64,000 nucleotides of DNA from an uncultured Ruminococcus sp. (lineage in GTDB: Bacteria; Bacillota; Clostridia; Oscillospirales; Ruminococcaceae). The notes below the pieces were generated by a model. The model had not been told where the DNA came from. It saw only the letters and a program-made list of their open reading frames with translations, and searched no databases. The position numbers were made by a program, and so were the translations under genes. The DNA lies in assembly GCA_902800795.1 (NCBI GenBank), contig CADCFQ010000015.1, positions 17,266 to 81,265 of the forward strand. Reading direction: 5' to 3'. Below are positions 1-8,005 of this stretch, one piece after another. Position 1 is the first letter of the stretch. Each line of letters opens with the position of its first letter.

Positions 1-45
1 CATCCTGCCCGTTTTCATCTGACAAGACTTATCCCGGAGAGAAAT

Positions 46-1005
46 ATGAAAAATAGTATTAAAGAAACAGAGCAAAAAAACAGAATATGTGAGTTTTTTC
101 TGAAAGTGTTTGATTCCATCGCCGGGAAATATCTCTTCGGCCTGATACTTATAAACACATTCTATTATTCAAAGACCGTTCTTGACAATGTGGGAAGTGT
201 TTACATCTACTACACCAGCAACATCGGAAAAGTCAGGCCCTCCGCCTTTTTGGGATTGTTTTCTCTTCTATTCCCGAACTATATGCTCACCTGCAATATT
301 CTAAGAGTTTTGTATATCGGTTCAGTGTTTTTGCTCTCCTATGCACTGTACCTGTTTTTAAAAAAGATAAACAATGTATCTGTCAGCCTTCTTGTGATAT
401 TGGCGGTGGATATAACATCGGTGTTCATCTTCGAGAATGACATCAGGTTAGTCATGTTCATCTCCCTGCTTTTGTCTGCCGCTCTTTCGCTGTTTGCTTT
501 TTACATAATGCTTTTTGCATCAGAGAAGCGCAGGTTCACGGCTCCTGTTCTGGCTGCCCTGGCAGTACTTACAGACTGCCGTTCGGTATATCTTATTATC
601 CTGCTTTGCCTGATAGTGCTTATAAAGAAAAATCACGAAATGGCGCTTCGCAGCCTGTGTATGATAACTTTAGGCGCCGCTCTTATCTGCGGCGGAGCTC
701 TTCTTATGGCTGACGGCGCAAAAAGTGACAGCGCAGATATAAAAAAGCTCTATACTCAAAGATATTTAGAAAACGCCGACCCGGAGGACATGGAAACTCT
801 AACTATAGATCTTCAGTGCATCCCCAAAAAGGATCTGACAGCTTCTCACAAAGATCTGATGTTCGGTGATGCGGCTCAGATATGCCGCACCTTTATGAAG
901 TATATCCAGACCGATATTTTCCAAAGGATAGTTCTGGTCTTTGCTTTTCTTATCATCGTATATGAGATCATGAGAAACCGCATAAAAGACAAAACGACAG
1001 AATAA
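46..1005 (+). CDS. Multi-pass membrane protein, unknown function
   Basis: A 319-residue protein that I do not recognise. About seven hydrophobic stretches are visible (roughly residues 28-42, 66-85, 88-108, 112-130, 133-155, 165-192, 197-221), followed by a polar, probably extracytoplasmic segment (222-288) and a last membrane helix (290-310) with a basic tail. The ATG is preceded by GGAGAG six bases upstream. A strong terminator follows directly, so this is the end of a rightward transcription unit whose earlier part lies outside the window. The layout (many helices, one late loop) would suit a small polytopic glycosyltransferase-like or EpsG-like protein, but no diagnostic motif is visible and I assign no function. 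Confidence 0.75.
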   Translation: MKNSIKETEQKNRICEFFLKVFDSIAGKYLFGLILINTFYYSKTVLDNVGSVYIYYTSNIGKVRPSAFLGLFSLLFPNYMLTCNILRVLYIGSVFLLSYALYLFLKKINNVSVSLLVILAVDITSVFIFENDIRLVMFISLLLSAALSLFAFYIMLFASEKRRFTAPVLAALAVLTDCRSVYLIILLCLIVLIKKNHEMALRSLCMITLGAALICGGALLMADGAKSDSADIKKLYTQRYLENADPEDMETLTIDLQCIPKKDLTASHKDLMFGDAAQICRTFMKYIQTDIFQRIVLVFAFLIIVYEIMRNRIKDKTTE

Positions 1006-1011
1006 AAAATC

Positions 1012-1057
1012 GCCGCCTGTCTGCGAACCAGCGCAGACAGGCGGCTTCCTTTTTTAT
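1012..1057 (+). terminator. Rho-independent terminator
   Basis: Perfect 14-bp stem (1012-1025 with 1032-1045), 6-nt loop, then a T-rich run at 1046-1057. It ends the membrane-protein gene. The upstream A-run would also let it work for the leftward gene ending at 1054. Confidence 0.9.
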
Positions 1058-1530
1058 AGATCCTGATAAAACAGGCCGTGCTCGGTGCAGTACCACACGA
1101 GCTTGCCCCAGCGGTAGAGCGGCATCGTTATCTGAAGTCCCCATTCGGGATACTGCTTGAACACCGTTGCGCTGGCATCACTGACATAGGCCACAAAGGT
1201 GATATAATGTTCCTTTGTCATCGGGTGGTCGGAACTTATGAACAGCTCGCCGCCGATATCCTGAACACTTAGCTTTTCGCTCTCATCCGCTTTTTTCGCT
1301 TCAAGAGCTCCCAGCCTTCGGCCGCAGCAGGTGATGTCCGCATCCGAAGTTGCGGTGATTATATTTCCGCAGGTGCTGCACACATAAAATTTCAGCTTTT
1401 TCATATTTCCTTTCTCCGTTTCTTTTTTGTCTATCCCCCCGGAAAGCAGCACTCCGATATCTGTGCCGAACACCTCCGACAATGCCGACAGCGAAGCTAT
1501 GTCAGGACAGCCGTTGCCTGTCTCCCACAT
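1054..1530 (-). pseudogene. C-terminal part of split XRE-HTH / superoxide-reductase-like gene
   Basis: This encodes the last 157 codons of a regulator whose N-terminal part lies at 10750-10887, across the mobile element. It opens in the middle of an XRE helix-turn-helix (WETGNGCPDIASLSALSEVF). A rubredoxin-like CxxC...CC cluster follows (C51, C54, C68, C69 of this fragment), then a desulfoferrodoxin/superoxide-reductase-type domain with HPMTKEHY (H102, H108) and C148-x2-H151. HTH plus desulfoferrodoxin is a known Clostridia architecture, probably redox- or superoxide-responsive. The apparent ATG at 1530 straddles the insertion joint and is not the original start. An internal ATG at codon 43 follows GGAGAAAGGAAAT, so a stand-alone iron-binding protein of about 116 residues may still be made. 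Confidence 0.85.
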
Positions 1531-1540
1531 TTAAGGAAAC
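1522..1540 (+). other. Left attachment junction (attL)
   Basis: Core CTCCCA (1522-1527) followed by the element arm CACATTTAAGGA (1526-1537, overlapping the core). Host sequence lies to the left. The same core is found at the right joint. Confidence 0.75.
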
Positions 1541-1552
1541 TTCTTCCTGCCT

Positions 1553-3169
1553 TCAGTCGATCTTCCCTATAAACCTATAGAAAATTTCGACTTCCTGTTC
1601 TCTCATGCCGTCCTCGGTCTTGACTGCTTCGTGAACGACTATCTTCTCGATCAGCGAGTTAAGCATCGGTGCTGTCAGTTCCTTCGGGTCGGTATATTGC
1701 TTTATCAGAGCTATCCATTTTTCCTTGTTGCTGACATCTTCCTTTTCTTCTTTGAGCATTGCATTAAGTGAGTTGATACACTCTTGCAGTTCGTCTTGTT
1801 CCTGCTGATATTTAACGGTGAGCATATTAAAGTTGCGCTCATTGATCTTGTCTGCGACTCTGTCCTCATACAGCTTGGTAAACAGCGAGTCTAATTCTTT
1901 CAGACGCTTCTCTGCTTTCTTCAAATCTGATAGAGCCCTTTTTCTTGAAACTGCAAGATTTTTGTCGCTGCTATTTATCAGCTTTTCAAGCAGAGTATTT
2001 TCATCATTCTGCGCCACGCTTGCCCAATACTTTATCCTTGAAAGCACATACTCATATAAAGTATCGTATCTTATGTAGTGCATCGAGCAGTTTATTTTTC
2101 CCATTTGACCATATTTGCTGCAATTATAAAAGCTGTAAGTGCTGCCGTTCTTTAGCCTGTTCGTTCCGAATCTCAGCGACCAACCGCAGTCTGCACATTT
2201 GACAAGCCCTGCGAATATCTGTGTCGTTCCGTCAGATTGCTGCCTTCGTCTGGAGATTATCATCTTTTGAACAGCTTTAAAATCTTCCTTGCTTACGATA
2301 CCCTCATGAGTATTCTCGATGCGCAGCCACTCGCTTTCGGGCTTACGATATTTCTTCTTGCTCTTAAAAGATACATTTGTCTGCTTGTTATGAACAGAGT
2401 TCCCGATATATGTTTCATCTTTCAGAATAGACTTGACCTGACCGATCGTCCACATATATCTCTTGTCTTCGGGCTGCCCTTCATAAATGTGAGCAAATGT
2501 CCCGTACCGCTGATAATTGAACCACGACGGTGTCGGCACCTTTTCGGCAATCAGAGTTTTAGTTATCTTCGCAGCTCCTGCACCGTTTACCGCCATGCCA
2601 AATATCTTTTCGATAACCCAACGGGTCTCCTCGTCAATTATCAGCCTGTTGCGGTTATCTGGGTCTTTTTTGTATCCGATTGGAGCGTAAGAAAAGATCC
2701 TTTCGCCTAATGCAAATTTTGTCTGTAAAGCTGTATGGACCTTGCGGGAAATGTCTCTTGCATACCATTCATTTATTATGTTCTTGAATGGTGCAAATTC
2801 ATTGTCACCGTTAATGCTGTCAACGTTGTCATTGACCGCTATGAATCTTACATTTTTGCTCGGAAAATAAAGTTCGGTGTACTGTCCGGTCAAAATGTAA
2901 TTGCGTCCGAGGCGGCTCAGATCTTTAACGATCACGCAGTTTATTTTTCCGTCCTCAATATCACCGATCATGCGCTTGAAATCGGGTCTGTCGAAATTTG
3001 TTCCCGACCAGCCGTCATCAATATATTCATCATAGATATTGATATTGTGGTCTGCCGCATACTTGCGAAGCATTTGCCGCTGCGTCTTGATACTTGAGCT
3101 GTCTCCATGCAATTCGTCATCTCGGCTAAGTCTTAAATATATTGCGCTATTGTAAGTGGGCTCTCTCAT
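1553..3169 (-). CDS. Large serine recombinase (TnpX/TndX type)
   Basis: A 538-residue site-specific recombinase that should excise and integrate the element through a 5'-phosphoserine link. The N-terminal resolvase domain has the catalytic serine in YLRLSRDDE (S15) and the arginines of KDLSRLGRN (R86, R89). A recombinase domain follows (about 165-290), then a zinc ribbon beginning CADCGW near residue 325 and ending CSMHY, then a lysine/glutamate-rich coiled coil (about 400-490). Size and order match the Tn4451/Tn5397 family. It lies 20 bp inside the left end, as expected for an integrase next to its att site. The ATG follows AAAGGAGGTC with good spacing and a strong promoter lies upstream. 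The protein looks intact. Confidence 0.95.
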   Translation of the reverse strand: MREPTYNSAIYLRLSRDDELHGDSSSIKTQRQMLRKYAADHNINIYDEYIDDGWSGTNFDRPDFKRMIGDIEDGKINCVIVKDLSRLGRNYILTGQYTELYFPSKNVRFIAVNDNVDSINGDNEFAPFKNIINEWYARDISRKVHTALQTKFALGERIFSYAPIGYKKDPDNRNRLIIDEETRWVIEKIFGMAVNGAGAAKITKTLIAEKVPTPSWFNYQRYGTFAHIYEGQPEDKRYMWTIGQVKSILKDETYIGNSVHNKQTNVSFKSKKKYRKPESEWLRIENTHEGIVSKEDFKAVQKMIISRRRQQSDGTTQIFAGLVKCADCGWSLRFGTNRLKNGSTYSFYNCSKYGQMGKINCSMHYIRYDTLYEYVLSRIKYWASVAQNDENTLLEKLINSSDKNLAVSRKRALSDLKKAEKRLKELDSLFTKLYEDRVADKINERNFNMLTVKYQQEQDELQECINSLNAMLKEEKEDVSNKEKWIALIKQYTDPKELTAPMLNSLIEKIVVHEAVKTEDGMREQEVEIFYRFIGKID

Positions 3170-3191
3170 TTTTGACCTCCTTTGAACATCA

Positions 3192-3249
3192 CCCGCACCT
3201 ACAATATTCTGTATAGCTACATTATACCATAAGTGCGGGCTTGAATCAA
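3192..3249 (-). promoter_or_regulatory. Recombinase promoter with overlapping inverted repeat
   Basis: On the minus strand, TTGATT (3244-3249), 17-bp spacer and TATAAT (3221-3226). A 7-bp inverted repeat, CCCGCAC in the spacer and GTGCGGG in the 5' leader (3233-3239 and 3192-3198 on the plus strand), brackets the -10 and start site. It could be an operator or an mRNA hairpin. Confidence 0.7.
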
Positions 3250-3256
3250 GTTTTAT

Positions 3257-3448
3257 CTACGATAATTTTTTGTCCTTTATAATTGTGTGAGAATCCATCG
3301 CAGCGTTTCTTTCGATAGCATTCCCGACAAGCTCCATGAAGCACTTGCCGTTTTCGTTGAAATGCTCCGTGATGATTATTCTCGTTTTGTTGTGTATGAA
3401 GTATTCCTTCCCTTTATCGTTTTGTTTTGTCTCTGTGTTTTTAATCAA
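3257..3448 (-). CDS. Small TnpW-like element protein
   Basis: A 63-residue polar protein directly upstream of the recombinase. The start is TTG, chosen because GGGAGGA lies seven bases before it and no ATG fits. The middle (KTRIIITEHFNENGKCFMEL) resembles the short beta-hairpin-plus-helix proteins called TnpW that sit beside TnpX-type recombinases in clostridial mobilizable elements. Their role is not established; control of excision is a common guess. Similarity is judged by pattern only. Confidence 0.5.
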   Translation of the reverse strand: MIKNTETKQNDKGKEYFIHNKTRIIITEHFNENGKCFMELVGNAIERNAAMDSHTIIKDKKLS

Positions 3449-3543
3449 ATATTTATCCTCCCTTTTTCTAAAAATTCATTCCGTAGTGAGGATAAAAGTT
3501 ACACGTACTTTCATTGATTGTCATTCCTTTCATACTGCGATCT

Positions 3544-4968
3544 TCATCGCTTTTTATTTTTCTTCTTCACCTGCTCCTGCCGCTGACGTTCTTCTTCGAC
3601 AAGATTGCTGAAGTAATCACTCTTAGAAATCTCGTCGTATGTCTTTGAAATATCGCAGTACACATCATACCGCTGACGAGTCTTTTCAAGCGTATCCTTT
3701 AGGGCGTTGATCTTAGCTTGCAGGCTGTAGGTCTGATTACGAAGCAGGTCATAATCTGCCTTGCTGTGAACGTTATTCTGCTCAATAGCCTGCCTGCAAA
3801 TGGTGAGTTGAAGCTGATCGGTATCAGACAACTTATCCTTAGCTGATAACTCTTCAAAAAGCTGTGACTGCTCCCATAGGCTTACAAGCCTGTTGTGTTC
3901 ATCAATATAGTTATTGATCTCTCCCCTCTGTTTTTCATAGTCAACACGCAGCTTAGCAATTCTCCCTTGCAGGTCACCGATTGATTTGATATTGTCATTG
4001 TTAATGACCAATAGCTGTGCCGACAGCTTGTAAACATCAAGATCATTATCTACTGAATATTCTGCCGTGACGATTCGCTTGCGTGGGACTTTCTTCCGCT
4101 GGGTAGCAAGTATACGAACATCATCAATTATCGCAACATAGGCAGCCTGCAACTTTGAGCTTGCGGTTTTTTCTGGTGTGTTTCCGGCACTCACATCACG
4201 ATAGCGAATGCGAGTATTTAAGCTCTCCTCTGTGTACTCATCACCAAGAGTTTTCGTGCGGACAAATCGTTCCTGCCCGGGTGCTCTGATCGAGATATAC
4301 TTGCCACGCTTGATTTCATAGCCACGCTCTTCAAGTGTCTGCAACAGTTCATCAAGCGAATTTGCCGAGCCTATCAGACTATCAATTTCTTGTCTTATCT
4401 GTTCTTTCCACGATGTGCCGTTCTTGCGGTGTTCCCATTCTTTGTGGTTAATCGACCTGCCCTTGCCTGTGAGGTTTGGGTGAATGTCTATTCCAAATGC
4501 CTTGCACACTCCGTCTGATATTTCACGGATTCTCTTCAAAGACTTGCGGTTCGCATAATATTTCTTCCCGGACAGCGAATAGGAATTTATTATGATATGG
4601 CTGTGCAGATGATCTTTATCAACGTGCGTAGCAATGACCGCCTGCACATCATTGCCAAAAGCCTTGCGGAGAAATGCCTTTGCAATCTTGTGGGCAAGCT
4701 CGGGCGTAACGTTATCATCGGGCGAAAAAGACTGTATGTAATGGATAGCCTTCACCGAGCCTTTGCCTTGCAGCGGCGGAGGGCTATTGAAGTGGTCTTT
4801 GGCGAACTGTTCATAGACCAGCCGCATCTGCAAGTAGGCGGATTCAGCGTCGGTCATACAGTTTATCGAGGCGGTATGAAGCAAGTCTTCGGTCTTGTCG
4901 GGGTTGAGAATGTACCTCAGACTTTTCTCGACAGTAGTGTGGAGAGCGATAGATTTACAGTACGGAAT
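3544..4968 (-). CDS. Relaxase / mobilization nuclease (MobA/VirD2 family)
   Basis: Conjugative relaxase that nicks oriT and pilots the strand. From a TTG at 4884 the protein would have 446 residues, with the metal-binding HUH motif HVDKDHLHSH (H87, H92, H94, H96), a helical middle and a coiled-coil tail ending KKKNKKR. However, the frame stays open upstream and encodes a conserved-looking N-terminus (IPYCKSIALHTTVEKSLRYI then LNPDKTED), which holds the tyrosines needed for family motif I. No ATG, GTG or TTG precedes it. An AGGAGG at 4979-4984 sits 10 bases before an ATT codon (4968), which I take as the likely start. The gene overlaps mobC by about 50 bp in another frame, so translation is probably coupled. 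Confidence 0.85.
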   Translation of the reverse strand: MPYCKSIALHTTVEKSLRYILNPDKTEDLLHTASINCMTDAESAYLQMRLVYEQFAKDHFNSPPPLQGKGSVKAIHYIQSFSPDDNVTPELAHKIAKAFLRKAFGNDVQAVIATHVDKDHLHSHIIINSYSLSGKKYYANRKSLKRIREISDGVCKAFGIDIHPNLTGKGRSINHKEWEHRKNGTSWKEQIRQEIDSLIGSANSLDELLQTLEERGYEIKRGKYISIRAPGQERFVRTKTLGDEYTEESLNTRIRYRDVSAGNTPEKTASSKLQAAYVAIIDDVRILATQRKKVPRKRIVTAEYSVDNDLDVYKLSAQLLVINNDNIKSIGDLQGRIAKLRVDYEKQRGEINNYIDEHNRLVSLWEQSQLFEELSAKDKLSDTDQLQLTICRQAIEQNNVHSKADYDLLRNQTYSLQAKINALKDTLEKTRQRYDVYCDISKTYDEISKSDYFSNLVEEERQRQEQVKKKNKKR

Positions 4969-5267
4969 AGTTCTTGAACCTCCTTTCTCAGTATTTCATA
5001 ATCCTCAGCGTTGAGGGTGTTTGTTTCATTTGCTTTTTTTGCGATCTGGTTGATGTTGCGTGAGATAGTTCGCATTCCGTTGATCATCGGGGCGATATTT
5101 TTCATATCGTAAAAGATCGGCTCACGGTCAAGTATCATTCTTCGGAGATATTTTGTCGTGTCGGTGTGGCAGGCCTCCGCCCTGCGCTTTATCTTCTCCC
5201 AGTCGTGCAGGTCAAATGTCAGCTCTTTGCGTTTTACTTGTTTGTATTTTCTTGCTATAAAAATCAT
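4917..5267 (-). CDS. mobC: MobC-like relaxosome accessory protein
   Basis: A 116-residue basic, helical protein with the MobC/ribbon-helix-helix look (RKELTFDLHDWEKIKRRAEA near the start, then NINQIAKKANETNTL typical of MobC). It should bind oriT and help the relaxase open the nick site. Its 3' end overlaps the relaxase N-terminus, and the oriT-like hairpins lie just upstream. The ATG at 5267 directly abuts AAAGGA, which is too close for normal initiation. Translation may therefore begin a few codons later at a non-canonical codon, so the true start is uncertain. Confidence 0.8.
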   Translation of the reverse strand: MIFIARKYKQVKRKELTFDLHDWEKIKRRAEACHTDTTKYLRRMILDREPIFYDMKNIAPMINGMRTISRNINQIAKKANETNTLNAEDYEILRKEVQELFRTVNLSLSTLLSRKV

Positions 5268-5296
5268 TCCTTTCGTTTTGTTGCTTCATTAGTTAT

Positions 5297-5425
5297 CCCT
5301 TGAATAAGGGGCTTTCGGTTTAGGGTGACGGGTTCCCTAAACAGCGATTTTGCGGGGTATCGCAAAATCGGGATACGGATTTTTTCGGTATACGGAAAAA
5401 TCTATGCTTGCTATCTGATAGCTGT
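5297..5425. other. Candidate origin of transfer (oriT): hairpin cluster
   Basis: Four inverted repeats are packed into about 105 bp upstream of mobC: GTTTAGGG/CCCTAAAC (5318-5325, 5335-5342); CGATTTTGCG/CGCAAAATCG (5345-5354, 5361-5370, perfect with a 6-nt loop); an imperfect GATTTTTTCG/CGGAAAAATC (5378-5387, 5393-5402); and GCTATC/GATAGC (5410-5415, 5417-5422). Position beside mobC-relaxase and density of repeats fit oriT. The nick site is not known. Confidence 0.6.
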
Positions 5426-5686
5426 GAAATTAGGGCAAAAATGCGATTTTTCAAATCTCTGTATCGTTGCCCGATAGGGCTGAATTTTGATTATTGCATT
5501 ATGATTTGTCATTTCAAATGACCATTGGAAACACCTCCTGAATTATTGTTAAGCCCGTATGGGCTGTTGTTTATTCATCTCTTCTTTCCTGCGTATGCAG
5601 CCGAGATTAAACTGCCTTCCAATAGTAAGGACAGTTTGAGCCGATTTTATAAGTGGTTTTGGGAAAGTTGTAATAATAATCTCTGT

Positions 5687-5905
5687 ATTCAACGAATCCG
5701 ACCAATGAAAAATGTATGGTTTGCATATAGATGCTGTGGCATACTCCCTTTGCTTAAATGCACTTGTCCTGTATCGTGACATAGTGAAACTACCCTTCAT
5801 AAGACACTACATAATGCGGTATATTTTTAAGTGATATTTAGCCTTCCAAAAATATTATCTCCGAATTCAACAAATCAGCCCTATGTAAAATGTGTGACTT
5901 GCACA
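5687..5905. repeat. Imperfect direct repeat in a gene-free stretch
   Basis: Two 41-bp copies beginning ATTCAAC (5687-5727 and 5865-5905) match at 32 positions. They lie in a roughly 640-bp stretch (5426-6066) in which I see no convincing gene, only AT-rich sequence between the oriT-like region and the terminator at 6071. Confidence 0.5.
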
Positions 5906-6070
5906 GCATTCTGATAAAGAGGGTGCGGGCGGTTTCATCAAGAAATATTTTTCATCGAATATAAAAGCCTCTCACTTATACCTAGGATTTTGGGCGAAAA
6001 GTTAAGGCAAAACAGGGCGTGTTTACAAAATATTTAGATTTACAAAAGAATTACACCCTGATAAAAAAGG

Positions 6071-6109
6071 AACAGGACGCTGGTTCATTTGCGAACCCAG
6101 CGTCCTGTT
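6071..6109. terminator. Bidirectional terminator
   Basis: Long stem, AACAGGACGCTGG-TTC with GAACCCAGCGTCCTGTT (one bulge). T-runs lie on both sides (TTTTCT rightward, TTTTTTAT on the minus strand). It ends the leftward SLOG remnant. Confidence 0.85.
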
Positions 6110-6118
6110 TTCTCATTA

Positions 6119-6486
6119 TTATTCTTCATCAGATATATTGATTATCTGTTTGCCCTGTTTCTCGGCATACTGTAGAGCGCGATACGCCCCTCCGCTATTA
6201 TGCTGCACACAGCAGACCACAAGGTCGGAACGGTCTATCATGCTACGATTGCGGACTCGGATAGCAGACTTTGGGTGTGCTATGGACGATTCTGCACACA
6301 CCTCAACATCATCATAATAGTCAAGATACTCCTTTTCGTTGTCACGGTACTCCGCTTTCATGTAAGGCAGGACGAGAGTAAAATGGGTATTTCTGCAACC
6401 GTAACTGCGGATAGCTCGCTTGATTGCTGCGGAGGCAAGCAAATCAAAATTTTCGTCCCATCCGATCCGGAAGTCAATATGAAAGA
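6119..6486 (-). pseudogene. N-terminally truncated SLOG-family (DUF1273/YpsA-like) gene
   Basis: The C-terminal about 120 residues of a nucleotide/ligand-binding SLOG protein. The frame reads FHIDFRIGWDENFDLLASAA, then LVLPYMKAEYRDNEKEYLDYYDDVEVC, RVRNRSMIDRSDLVVCCV and HNSGGAYRALQYAEKQGKQI, the usual family blocks. The family's N-terminal strand (the FGHR-like segment, about 40 residues) is missing: the frame closes at a TAG just upstream and no ribosome site is present. A TTG at 6442 could still start a 107-residue product. Likely cargo that decayed inside the element. Confidence 0.65.
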
Positions 6487-6569
6487 TTTGCTATTGAAGT
6501 GCCTATTGCGGCACTCCCACCAAAACATAAATCAACAGTATGTATGGTCGATATTGCGATATAAGGAGC

Positions 6570-6605
6570 GATGCTCTCCAATATTTGGAGGACATCGCTT
6601 TTTGC
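6570..6605 (+). terminator. Hairpin with T-run, terminator-like
   Basis: Stem GCGATGCTCTCCAA (6570-6583) with TTGGAGGACATCGC (6587-6600), 12 of 14 paired, followed by TTTTT. It lies just ahead of the gntR promoter and may insulate it. No rightward gene is evident before it. Confidence 0.55.
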
Positions 6606-6642
6606 ATATATTATGCTATTTCAAAAAATTCTCAAAAACCCC

Positions 6643-6693
6643 TTGACAAATTGTAACGTACCTGCTATAATTGTATACATAGAGGTTATACAA
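6643..6693 (+). promoter_or_regulatory. gntR-operon promoter and GntR operator
   Basis: TTGACA (6643-6648), 17-bp spacer, TATAAT (6666-6671). A perfect inverted repeat TTGTATA-N9-TATACAA (6671-6693) begins at the last base of the -10 and covers the transcription start. This is the natural operator for the YtrA-type regulator encoded next and suggests autoregulation. Confidence 0.8.
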
Positions 6694-6758
6694 TTTAGAC
6701 TTTTGCAGTAGTTGCAAATGCTGTGAGAGCCTTAACCCCGAAGGAGTGTACACGAATC

Positions 6759-7166
6759 ATGAATATCAACATCAGCAACGCATCTGGCGAACCGATCTAT
6801 TTGCAGATTGCAAACCAGATCAAAACGCTGATACTGGAGGGAAAGCTGAAAGAGGGCGAAATGCTGCCCTCAATGCGTATTTTGGCGACTGAACTTCGTA
6901 TCAGCTTTATGACAACGAAGCGTGCCTACGAGGAGCTTGAACGTGACGGCTTTATTGAAAGCTACACGGGCAGGGGCTCTTTTGTCAAGGCACAGAACCT
7001 GGAGCTTTATCGTGAGGAGCAGATCAAGCGGATCGAATCTTTATTGATAGAAGCAAGTGATACGGCGCAAAAAGCAGGTATCACGATGCAGGAGCTTCAT
7101 GAGCTTCTTGACCTTGTAAACGGAGGGGATCAGCATTTGATAATGCGATTGAGATCAAGGGCGTGA
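6759..7166 (+). CDS. GntR-family regulator, YtrA subfamily
   Basis: A repressor of about 135 residues. The ATG at 6759 is chosen because the family's typical opening (NISNASGEPIYLQIANQIK) starts here and AAGGAG lies upstream. Residues 10-75 are the winged helix (GEMLPSMRILATELRISFMT, then GFIESYTGRGSFV). The short helical tail without an effector domain is typical of YtrA-type regulators, which control neighbouring ABC transporter operons and often respond to cell-wall-active compounds. It heads the five-gene cargo operon. Its last codons overlap the ABC gene. Confidence 0.85.
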   Translation: MNINISNASGEPIYLQIANQIKTLILEGKLKEGEMLPSMRILATELRISFMTTKRAYEELERDGFIESYTGRGSFVKAQNLELYREEQIKRIESLLIEASDTAQKAGITMQELHELLDLVNGGDQHLIMRLRSRA

Positions 7167-8005
7167 CAAAGCGTTACGACGGCTTCACGCTCGACAGCAT
7201 CAGCTTTGATGTGCCGAAGGGCTGCATCATGGGATTTATCGGGCAGAACGGCGCAGGCAAGACCACAACGATCCGCAGTCTTTTACATATCACAGACATT
7301 GACAGCGGCGAGATACGTCTGCTCGGTCTTGACCATATCAAGGACGAAACAGCGATCAAAAAACGTATCGCTGTGGTATTTGACGAGCTGCCGTTCCATG
7401 ATGTGTTCAACGCAAAGGATATGGCTCGCATCTTTGAGGGTATGTATCCCGAATGGGACAATACTGTGTATCAGCAGTATTTGGAGCGTTTTCAGCTGCC
7501 TAAGAAAAAGAAGATAGGGCAGTTTTCCAAGGGCATGAAGATGAAATTGCAGATTGCCTGTGCGCTGTCTCATAATGCGGAACTGCTTGTCATGGACGAA
7601 GCCACGACCGGTCTTGATCCGGTTGTGCGTGACGAAATTTTGCACATCTTCATGGAGTATCTGCAAAACGGCGAGCGCTCTATCCTCATGTCCTCGCATA
7701 TCACCTCCGACCTTGAAAAGATCGCAGATATGGTGACTTTCATTGACAAAGGCAAGATACTTCTCACAGGATACAAGGACGAGATCATAGAATCTCATGG
7801 CATATTGAAATGCGACAAGGAGAGAATCGCAGAAATTGACGCTGAGGATATTGTAAGCATACGCCTGAACAATTTCGGCGCAGAGGTCATGGTGCAGGAC
7901 CGTGAAAATGCGTCATACAAATACCGTGACTGCGTGATCGACCCTGCAAGCCTTGACGATATCATGCTCTACTATGTTCACCGTGATGTAAAGGAGTGGT
8001 CGTGA
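7163..8005 (+). CDS. ABC transporter ATP-binding protein (YtrB/BcrA-like)
   Basis: A 280-residue ATPase with Walker A GQNGAGKTT, signature FSKGMKMKLQIA (a degenerate LSGGQ common in this family), Walker B LLVMDEATTGLDP and switch histidine SSHITSD. It should power the two permeases that follow, as an exporter or a bacitracin/lantibiotic-type detoxification pump. The GTG start at 7163 overlaps the gntR stop. Family members normally begin about nine residues earlier (DNAIEIKGVTKRY). Those codons are present in frame (from 7136) but no start codon precedes them, so the N-terminus is either shortened or slightly eroded. Confidence 0.9.
   Translation: MTKRYDGFTLDSISFDVPKGCIMGFIGQNGAGKTTTIRSLLHITDIDSGEIRLLGLDHIKDETAIKKRIAVVFDELPFHDVFNAKDMARIFEGMYPEWDNTVYQQYLERFQLPKKKKIGQFSKGMKMKLQIACALSHNAELLVMDEATTGLDPVVRDEILHIFMEYLQNGERSILMSSHITSDLEKIADMVTFIDKGKILLTGYKDEIIESHGILKCDKERIAEIDAEDIVSIRLNNFGAEVMVQDRENASYKYRDCVIDPASLDDIMLYYVHRDVKEWS

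Noticed and set aside
5549..5800. Leftward 83-codon frame in the gene-free part of the element
   Set aside because: No ribosome site, no recognisable fold, and part of it lies in the imperfect direct repeat. It could be a very small element protein but cannot be supported.
6200..6646. Rightward 148-codon frame opposite the SLOG remnant
   Set aside because: It covers a terminator-like hairpin and the conserved residues read in the other direction.
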